Positions 1-4,231 of a stretch of 5,163 nt of DNA are shown here, in pieces (the stretch's first letter is position 1; every line of letters starts with the position of its first letter). The stretch comes from SIG565 sp045656145. GTDB lineage: Bacteria; Bacillota; Clostridia; Oscillospirales; Acutalibacteraceae. Position numbers and translations under genes: made by a program. Below the pieces are notes generated by a model. That model made no database searches and was not told where the DNA came from. It saw only the letters and a program-made list of their open reading frames with translations. The stretch spans positions 1 to 5,163 of the forward strand of contig JAZOQP010000048.1 of assembly GCA_045656145.1 (NCBI GenBank), given 5' to 3'.

Positions 1-1
1 T

Positions 2-19
2 TGTCGTCAAGAGATGACA
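2..19 (+). other. Small hairpin just upstream of 5S rRNA, possible rRNA processing stem
   Basis: TGTCGTC (2-8) pairs with GATGACA (13-19), including one G-U pair, around an AAGA loop, and ends directly against the 5S rRNA. A short helix here could be a spacer hairpin used in maturation of the rRNA operon transcript. The window begins at this point, so upstream 23S or tRNA sequence cannot be seen. The function is inferred from position only. Confidence 0.35.
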
Positions 20-136
<117 letters not shown>

Positions 137-137
137 C

Positions 138-168
138 AAAAACCACGCTAATAAGCGTGGTTTTTTTA
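138..168 (+). terminator. Rho-independent terminator of the rRNA operon
   Basis: AACCACGCT (141-149) and AGCGTGGTT (154-162) form a perfect 9-bp stem with an AATA loop, followed by a run of T through 167. Preceding A residues can extend the stem against the T tract. It sits 2 nt after the 5S rRNA and is oriented to stop rRNA transcription. Confidence 0.93.
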
Positions 169-187
169 TTGGAAAAGAGGGGATATA

Positions 188-1570
188 ATGATCAAAAAAT
201 TTATAGGAACCAAAGAGTTTTATAAAAGTGTTTTTGCATTGGTTATTCCTATTATGATACAAAATGGTATAACCAACTTTGTTAATATGCTTGATAATGT
301 AATGGTGGGTAGGGTAGGCACCACCCAAATGACAGGTGTTGCTGTTACTAATCAACTCATTTTTGTCTTTAATCTTTGCATTTTCGGTGCTATATCGGGT
401 GCTGGTATATTCGGCGCTCAGTTCTATGGCAAGGGTGATAACGAGGGCGTCCGTTATGTATTCCGCTTTAAATTTATTGTATCCCTCGTTTTTGCCATTT
501 TAGCAGGTGTATTCTTTATATTATTTGGCGGCAATTTAATAAGCAGTTATTTGAGCGGAGAAGCAACCCCTGAGGATATTGCGGCTGCCTTTGGATACGC
601 CAGAGAATATATGCTGATAATGCTAATCGGATTTATTCCGTTTTGCATATCTCAGACCTATGCCAGCACACTTCGCGAAACAGGGCATAGCGTTTTACCG
701 ATGGTGGCGGGTGTTATTGCGGTTCTAACCAATTTAATGTTTAATTATCTTTTAATTTTCGGAAAATTCGGTGCTCCAAAACTTGGTGTTGCGGGCGCAG
801 CTATAGCAACCGTTATTTCTCGATTTATTGAGGCCTTTATTTTAATTATCTATACCGCCCTTAAACGAAACGAAAATGTGTTTATTAAGGGTGCATTTAA
901 GAGCTTTTATGTGCCTTTTGCACTTATTAAAAGAATTTGTGTTAAAGGAATTCCCCTTATGCTTAATGAAACACTTTGGGCGGCTGGTATGGCAATGGTT
1001 AATCAGTGCTATTCACTTAGAGGCCTATCGGTTATTGCGGCAAATAATATCAATGCAACCTTCTTTAATGTTTTTTCCGTGGCTCATTTCGCCGTTGGAA
1101 TAGCCATTGGTATATTACTTGGTCAGTTGCTCGGCGCCGATAAAAAGGCTGAGGCTAAAGATTCGGCAACCAAGTTAATTGCTTTTGGTGTGTTTATAAG
1201 TATTGTGGTGGCGGTATTATTCTTTGTTAGCGCATCCTTTATCCCCGAAATTTATAATACCACTGATGAGGTTAAATCTATCGCCAAGGGTCTTATGCAA
1301 ATTTGCGCTATAACAATGCCCATAGAAGCCTTTGTGCATGCCGCTTATTTTACCCTTCGTTCGGGCGGAAAAACCGCTGTAACCTTTATTTTTGATAGCG
1401 GTTTTGTTTGGGCAATTCATGTGCCTATTGCTTTCATTCTTTCAAGGTTTACTTCGATTCCAATTTTAACTCTGTATTTTATTTGCCAACTTTTAAGCCT
1501 TTTAAAAGCGGGAATCGGCTTTTATTTTGTTAAAAAGGGTGTTTGGATAAATAATATAGTAAACGAATAG
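188..1570 (+). CDS. MATE family efflux transporter
   Basis: This is a 460-residue integral membrane protein of the multidrug and toxin extrusion family, which exports cationic drugs or metabolites in exchange for Na+ or H+ across the cytoplasmic membrane. The length fits the usual 12 membrane segments. Two MatE repeats are visible: residues about 15-230, starting with FALVIPIMIQNGITNFVNMLD and a VGRVG loop, and about 248-450, starting with KGIPLMLNETLWAAG. The pseudo-symmetric signatures TLRETGHSVLPM (161-172) and TLRSGGKTAVTF (389-400) end equivalent halves. The ATG at 188 has AGGGG at 178-182, 5 nt upstream. The gene starts only about 20 nt after the rRNA terminator, with no clear promoter between, and appears to lead a two-gene unit with the downstream deacetylase. 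The substrate cannot be read from sequence. Confidence 0.95.
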   Translation: MIKKFIGTKEFYKSVFALVIPIMIQNGITNFVNMLDNVMVGRVGTTQMTGVAVTNQLIFVFNLCIFGAISGAGIFGAQFYGKGDNEGVRYVFRFKFIVSLVFAILAGVFFILFGGNLISSYLSGEATPEDIAAAFGYAREYMLIMLIGFIPFCISQTYASTLRETGHSVLPMVAGVIAVLTNLMFNYLLIFGKFGAPKLGVAGAAIATVISRFIEAFILIIYTALKRNENVFIKGAFKSFYVPFALIKRICVKGIPLMLNETLWAAGMAMVNQCYSLRGLSVIAANNINATFFNVFSVAHFAVGIAIGILLGQLLGADKKAEAKDSATKLIAFGVFISIVVAVLFFVSASFIPEIYNTTDEVKSIAKGLMQICAITMPIEAFVHAAYFTLRSGGKTAVTFIFDSGFVWAIHVPIAFILSRFTSIPILTLYFICQLLSLLKAGIGFYFVKKGVWINNIVNE

Positions 1571-1579
1571 AATATAGAC

Positions 1580-1613
1580 ATCCCCCTGCTTCATAGATAA
1601 GAAGTAGGGGGAT
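1580..1613 (+). promoter_or_regulatory. 13-bp hairpin sequestering the ribosome binding site of the deacetylase gene
   Basis: Bases 1580-1592 (ATCCCCCTGCTTC) pair along all 13 positions, with one G-U pair, to 1601-1613 (GAAGTAGGGGGAT) around an 8-nt loop. The only Shine-Dalgarno for the next gene, AGGGGG at 1606-1611, lies inside the 3' arm, 7 nt before the ATG at 1619. No T run follows the stem directly, so it does not look like a terminator. The preceding stop codon ends at 1570, 9 nt before the stem, so a terminating ribosome could reach its base. The likely effect is translational coupling or RBS occlusion; this is inferred. Confidence 0.72.
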
Positions 1614-1618
1614 TTAAT

Positions 1619-2380
1619 ATGAGATTTTTTGTTATATCTAAAAAACATTTAATGGTGGCAATAGCAGCCACATTAAGTGTTATAGGAATTTTGCTCGGCA
1701 GTGTTTATTCCTTCGCTTCAAATAATAGGAAACTACCTATTTATTGCGTTGAAACCGATAAAAAACAAATTGCCATAAGCTTTGATGCCGCATGGGGTAA
1801 TGATGATACCGAAACGCTTATTAATATTTTAGCAGAGTATGAGGTTCCTGCAACATTTTTTGTGGTTGGCGCATGGGTGGATAAATATCCCGAATCGGTT
1901 AAGCAGTTAAGTGATGCGGGGCATAGAATAGAAAACCATTCAAACACCCATCCGCATATGCCTCAGTTAAGCAGCGCTCAAATGGCGAATGAGTTAAACT
2001 GTTGCAATGAAAAAATCGCTAAAATAACAGGCAGAACGCCAACCCTTTTCCGATGTCCATATGGCGATTATAATAACCCTACTATCGAGGCGGTAAATGG
2101 CGCTAAAATGAATTGTATTCAGTGGTCGATTGATTCTCTCGATTGGAAAGAAAATGCAACCGCCGAAAGTATTGCCAAAAGGGTAATCAAAAAGGCGCAT
2201 AATGGCGCAATAGTGCTTTTCCATAACGATGCAGATTTCACCCCTGCAGCACTTCCAAACATCCTTAAATGCCTTAAAGATGAGGGGTATGAATTTGTCT
2301 TTATTGAAGATTTGATTCTAAAAGAAAACTACGAAATCAAGCACGATGGAACACAGTGCAAAAAAGACGGTGCCGAATAG
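1619..2380 (+). CDS. pdaB: PdaB-like polysaccharide deacetylase (NodB domain), membrane-anchored or secreted
   Basis: A 253-residue carbohydrate esterase family 4 protein that would remove N-acetyl groups from an envelope polysaccharide, probably peptidoglycan. Residues about 11-33 form one hydrophobic segment, so the enzyme is exported as a signal-anchored or secreted protein. NodB motifs appear in order: SFDAAWG (54-60, D56 as putative base), HSNTH (107-111, H107 and H111 as metal ligands), RCPYGDYN (145-152), SIDSLDW (170-176) and IVLFHND (198-204, H202). The second Asp of the classic TFDD motif is replaced by Ala, as is common in the sporulation PdaB group, whose usual length of about 250 also matches. 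The ATG at 1619 uses AGGGGG at 1606-1611, buried in a hairpin. The stop codon lies inside a terminator. A truncated relative sits at 3969-4213. The family is secure; pdaB orthology is inferred. Confidence 0.85.
   Translation: MRFFVISKKHLMVAIAATLSVIGILLGSVYSFASNNRKLPIYCVETDKKQIAISFDAAWGNDDTETLINILAEYEVPATFFVVGAWVDKYPESVKQLSDAGHRIENHSNTHPHMPQLSSAQMANELNCCNEKIAKITGRTPTLFRCPYGDYNNPTIEAVNGAKMNCIQWSIDSLDWKENATAESIAKRVIKKAHNGAIVLFHNDADFTPAALPNILKCLKDEGYEFVFIEDLILKENYEIKHDGTQCKKDGAE
2288..2370 (+). repeat. Direct repeat, copy A: 3' end of the intact deacetylase gene
   Basis: These 83 nt match 4127-4209 at 82 positions; the single difference is ACACAG versus ACACAA. The alignment continues upstream with the same 1839-nt offset back to 2130 but falls to about 124/158 matches. 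The abrupt change marks a boundary of recent homogenisation. The repeat encodes residues from about 224 to the KKDG tail. Confidence 0.93.
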
Positions 2381-2391
2381 CACCGTCTTAA
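2360..2391. terminator. Bidirectional terminator between the deacetylase and lipoprotein genes
   Basis: AAGACGGTGC (2364-2373) pairs perfectly with GCACCGTCTT (2380-2389) around a CGAATA loop. Six A residues at 2360-2365 give a strong T run on the minus strand, making it a good terminator for the convergent lipoprotein gene. On the plus strand the T tract (TTAATTTA) is weaker. The deacetylase stop codon (2378-2380) lies at the loop, so the terminator is built partly from coding sequence. Confidence 0.85.
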
Positions 2392-2410
2392 TTTATGTAT
2401 CGCAAAGATA

Positions 2411-2457
2411 GAGAACCGTCCCCTGTCTTAGTCCTGTCTTAGCGGCCCCTGTCTTAG
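2411..2457. repeat. REP-like scrap with three CCTGTCTTAG direct repeats
   Basis: CCTGTCTTAG occurs exactly at 2422-2431, 2433-2442 and 2448-2457. The first copy belongs to GAGAACCGTCCCCTGTCTTA (2411-2430), which resembles the GAACCGTCCCCTGTCT motif I recall as a dispersed repeat in clostridial genomes, sometimes near IS200-like Y1 transposases. No transposase is present here. It fills most of the spacer after the terminator and ends 2 nt before the lipoprotein stop codon. The repeat is seen directly; the link to REP elements is from memory. Confidence 0.7.
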
Positions 2458-2459
2458 AA

Positions 2460-3707
2460 CTATTGTAGTTTAAAAGTATCCCCAACAGATATATATTTTG
2501 CTTGAGGAAATTCAGAGTCAATACTTTCAACGATTAATGTATCATTAGCAACTCTTTTTAAAGTTATTTTTGGCAAATCATAAGAACCACCATATACAGC
2601 AATAACTTTATTATCTTTTTCTTCAAAACTATCCCATTGGTCGCCATCACCAAATTCTGATACATATTTTTTGCCCTTATATTCATAAATATATAAATCG
2701 GGGTTGTTTAAATCCTCAGCAGTGGCTTCTCTAGAAAATCCTGATATACTAATTCCGCCACAATCTGAAAATCTTTTACCAAAATCAAGTTCAATAACAA
2801 CTATAAAATTATCTTTGTAAACAAATTCCCAAATCCCAGCACTAATTGATTTGAATTTAAACTCCGGGTCCTTGGTTTTGCACATCGAACATATACCAGT
2901 GTTGCTATCGTATTTGTGATTTATTTTATTGCCCTCGGTTTTTTTACATACACTGCAAGTTTTTGGTGATTTACAAGTAGCCTCACTCCATTTGTGTCCA
3001 AGTGCAGTACCTTCAGTAGCACCACAAGAACATTTTTGGGGGTTGGTACAGGTCGCAGCAGAATAAGAATGTGTATGTTGGACTTTATTAGTTTCGGTGG
3101 GTTTGGTAGTAGTTGTTGGTTTTGATGTGCTTTCTTCTTTTTTTGTTGTTTCTTCAGTTTTAGAAGAAGTTGTGAGTTTTGAACTTTCGTCAGTTTGTGT
3201 ATTCTCGCTATTAGTTTCAGTAGTTTGAGAATTATCACTTTCTTTTATTTCGGCTTTAATTTCAATTTTCAATTCAGTTGCTTTTTTATTTGCCGCAGAA
3301 ACCGCTTTTGATAAAATATCACTGTTGTTAATTTCTTCTTTTTGCTCGGCAATTTCAAAATTCACAGTAACAAGTTCTTTAATGAACCCATTTTCATTTG
3401 CCTGTTCAACAATATTTCCAATTACTGTTTCTATGGATTTGTTTTTAAAATCTATACTTTTTGAAAAACTTTTAGCATCTTCATTAACTGGTTCCACTGC
3501 TAAAACATTATTGTTTTCGTCGAGATAAAGTTTGAATTCCGGATTAATGCTAACAAGCAAAACAGATGCATAATTTTCGGGTTTCACAAATGTTTCGCTA
3601 CCAGTAGATACATTCGTATCGGGGTTAGATGCAGTATTTTTGTCATTACAAGCAGAAAGTGTAAAAACAAAAGCAATCACTAACATTAAGGCAATAAGTT
3701 TTTTCAT
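2460..3707 (-). CDS. Secreted lipoprotein with RsgI/SEAL-like domain and Cys/His-rich repeats
   Basis: A 415-residue protein not recognised as a named gene. The first 20 residues, MKKLIALMLVIAFVFTLSAC, are a lipoprotein signal with lipobox LSAC, so it should be lipid-anchored at C20 on the outer face of the membrane. Residues about 46-131 resemble the extracellular middle domain of RsgI-type anti-sigma factors, with ASVLLVSINPEFKLYLD and VEPVNEDAK; N55-P56 matches the Asn-Pro site cleaved in SEAL domains. Residues about 158-209 are an S/T/E/K-rich linker. Residues about 211-277 hold three Cys/His repeats (C220, C226, C228; C245, C251, C254; C273, C276), possibly metal-binding. Residues about 282-415 form an unidentified, beta-rich-looking domain. 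The ATG at 3707 has AGGAG at 3719-3723; an upstream TTG extension to 3794 would run through a terminator hairpin and hide the signal peptide. A sensing or surface-binding role is inferred. Confidence 0.85.
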   Translation of the reverse strand: MKKLIALMLVIAFVFTLSACNDKNTASNPDTNVSTGSETFVKPENYASVLLVSINPEFKLYLDENNNVLAVEPVNEDAKSFSKSIDFKNKSIETVIGNIVEQANENGFIKELVTVNFEIAEQKEEINNSDILSKAVSAANKKATELKIEIKAEIKESDNSQTTETNSENTQTDESSKLTTSSKTEETTKKEESTSKPTTTTKPTETNKVQHTHSYSAATCTNPQKCSCGATEGTALGHKWSEATCKSPKTCSVCKKTEGNKINHKYDSNTGICSMCKTKDPEFKFKSISAGIWEFVYKDNFIVVIELDFGKRFSDCGGISISGFSREATAEDLNNPDLYIYEYKGKKYVSEFGDGDQWDSFEEKDNKVIAVYGGSYDLPKITLKRVANDTLIVESIDSEFPQAKYISVGDTFKLQ

Positions 3708-3718
3708 TTTTTTAACAT

Positions 3719-3723
3719 CTCCT
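3719..3723 (-). promoter_or_regulatory. Ribosome binding site that fixes the lipoprotein start
   Basis: AGGAG on the minus strand lies 11 nt before ATG 3707, with an A-rich spacer. It supports starting at the methionine that opens the lipoprotein signal peptide rather than at the TTG further upstream at 3794. Confidence 0.75.
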
Positions 3724-3725
3724 AT

Positions 3726-3760
3726 AAATAAAAAGTGTGTGCAACCGAAGTTACACACAC
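3726..3760 (-). terminator. Intrinsic terminator inside the lipoprotein leader
   Basis: On the minus strand GTGTGTGTAAC (3760-3750) pairs over 11 positions, with one G-U pair, to GTTGCACACAC (3745-3735). The loop is TTCG closed by C-G, the very stable UUCG tetraloop. The stem is followed directly by TTTTTATTT (3734-3726). It lies between the promoter and the ribosome binding site of the gene it precedes, so it would stop transcription before the lipoprotein gene unless an alternative fold prevents it. Confidence 0.82.
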
Positions 3761-3830
3761 GAAAAATGCGGAACTTCGTTTTGCTACCACACAAAAACTC
3801 TTTCCTACATTCACTAGAAATGCGAAAATT

Positions 3831-3867
3831 GAAGTCCGCATTTTTACCGAAGTAAAAATACGACTTC
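3831..3867 (-). other. UUCG-capped hairpin at the centre of the leader palindrome
   Basis: On the minus strand GAAGTCGTATTTTTAC (3867-3852) pairs with GTAAAAATGCGGACTTC (3847-3831) around TTCG (3851-3848). This gives 16 pairs with one G-U and one bulged G. On the plus strand the G-U becomes a C/A mismatch and the loop is CGAA, so the structure fits minus-strand RNA better. Its 3' arm can also pair with 3777-3762. Confidence 0.75.
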
Positions 3868-3906
3868 TAGTGAATTAGAATTTTTGAGTTTAAGTGTGGT
3901 GCCCTT

Positions 3907-3935
3907 ATTATACCATATTAATGCAAAATGCACAA
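3907..3935 (-). promoter_or_regulatory. Predicted sigma-A promoter of the lipoprotein gene, extended -10
   Basis: On the minus strand a perfect TATAAT -10 box lies at 3912-3907, preceded by TGG to give an extended -10. A weak -35, TTGTGC, lies at 3935-3930 with 17-nt spacing. Transcription would begin near 3900, the first base of the ACCACAC arm of the leader palindrome. This is the best minus-strand promoter I see upstream of the gene. Confidence 0.68.
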
Positions 3936-3968
3936 GCCCTTATTAAAATATTACTTTTGTTTCGTATG

Positions 3969-4213
3969 TTGATTCTATGGACTGGAAGGAAAACGCCACC
4001 GCAGAGAGTATTTGCAAAAGGGTAGTGAAAAAGGCGCACGATGGCGCAATTGTCCTTTTCTATAACGATGCCGATTTTACTCCCGCAGCCCTCCCAACTA
4101 TCCTTAGCACGCTAAAAGCTGACGGTTATGAATTTGTCTTTATTGAAGATTTGATTCTAAAAGAAAACTACGAAATCAAGCACGATGGAACACAATGCAA
4201 AAAAGACGGCTAA
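3969..4213 (+). pseudogene. 5'-truncated second copy of the PdaB-like deacetylase
   Basis: This sequence aligns without gaps to 2130-2374 of the intact deacetylase gene and encodes only its last third, from the VDSMDW motif to the KKDG tail. The N-terminal signal and the base and metal-binding motifs are absent. An ATG at 3977 could open 78 codons, but it replaces a Leu codon inside a motif and has no Shine-Dalgarno upstream; the frame hits a stop at 3944-3946. The motif-5 His (LFHND in the full copy) is Tyr here (LFYND), which would remove a catalytic residue. Homology ends sharply near 3969, next to the lipoprotein promoter region. It is best read as a remnant of a former paralogue whose 5' part was lost to a rearrangement. 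Confidence 0.88.
4127..4209 (+). repeat. Direct repeat, copy B: 3' end of the deacetylase pseudogene
   Basis: This partners 2288-2370 with 82/83 identity. Together the two copies flank the whole lipoprotein cassette as direct repeats 1839 nt apart. Recombination between them would remove the cassette and leave an intact deacetylase reading frame ending KKDG. Confidence 0.93.
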
Positions 4214-4225
4214 TGCCGTCTTTTT
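4200..4225. terminator. Bidirectional terminator shared by the deacetylase pseudogene and rsmF
   Basis: AAAAAGACGGC (4200-4210) pairs perfectly with GCCGTCTTTTT (4215-4225) around TAAT, in which the TAA stop codon of the pseudogene frame lies. A and T runs on both flanks make it work in both directions. The rsmF stop is only 7 nt away on the minus strand, so this is probably the active terminator of rsmF. Confidence 0.9.
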
Positions 4226-4231
4226 ATTATT

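Larger units (their letters stand above)
3708..3900 (-). promoter_or_regulatory. Structured 5' leader RNA of the lipoprotein gene, candidate transcription attenuator
   Basis: About 190 nt separate the predicted transcription start (near 3900) from the ATG. Read on the minus strand, the leader starts with ACCACAC, which pairs with GTGTGGT at 3792-3786, followed by AAACTC/GAGTTT and a perfect 10-bp helix, 3874-3865 with 3819-3810. Inside lies a 16-bp hairpin with a C(UUCG)G loop (3867-3831). An intrinsic terminator, also capped by C(UUCG)G, lies at 3760-3726 just before the AGGAG. Segments can pair in mutually exclusive ways: 3845-3831 with either 3867-3854 or 3777-3762, and 3778-3772 with 3752-3746 of the terminator arm. 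This layout suggests attenuation. I recognise no known riboswitch or T-box; the ligand, if any, is unknown. Confidence 0.65.

Noticed and set aside
184..189. TATAAT at the MATE start as a promoter -10 box
   Set aside because: It overlaps the ATG itself, so any transcript would start inside the gene, and no -35 lies 17 nt upstream.
1580..1613. Hairpin between the MATE and deacetylase genes as an intrinsic terminator
   Set aside because: The stem is strong, but no T run follows directly; the next bases are TTAATATGAG, including the start codon. An RBS-sequestering role fits better.
2411..2457. CRISPR array
   Set aside because: The three 10-bp repeats are too short and their spacing (1 and 5 nt between units) is far too small for spacers; no cas gene is present.
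3051..3240. Low-complexity stretch on the minus strand giving a Lys/Gln/Leu-rich overlapping open frame
   Set aside because: This is a shifted reading of the S/T/E/K-rich linker of the lipoprotein, with no start signal or recognisable domain.
3708..3794. Upstream TTG start adding 29 residues to the lipoprotein
   Set aside because: The added stretch runs through the leader terminator hairpin and the ribosome binding site, and would put 29 residues ahead of a canonical lipoprotein signal peptide. ATG 3707 with AGGAG upstream fits better.
3722..3841. Minus-strand 39-codon open frame in the leader (ATG 3841 to TAG 3722) as a leader peptide
   Set aside because: No Shine-Dalgarno precedes the ATG, which is buried in the UUCG hairpin, and the frame crosses the intrinsic terminator. 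It shows no run of a single amino acid that would suggest classic attenuation.
3977..4213. 78-residue protein-coding gene on the plus strand
   Set aside because: It is the tail of the NodB domain, with its ATG inside motif 4, no ribosome binding site, no catalytic core and homology that stops abruptly. It is treated as a pseudogene.
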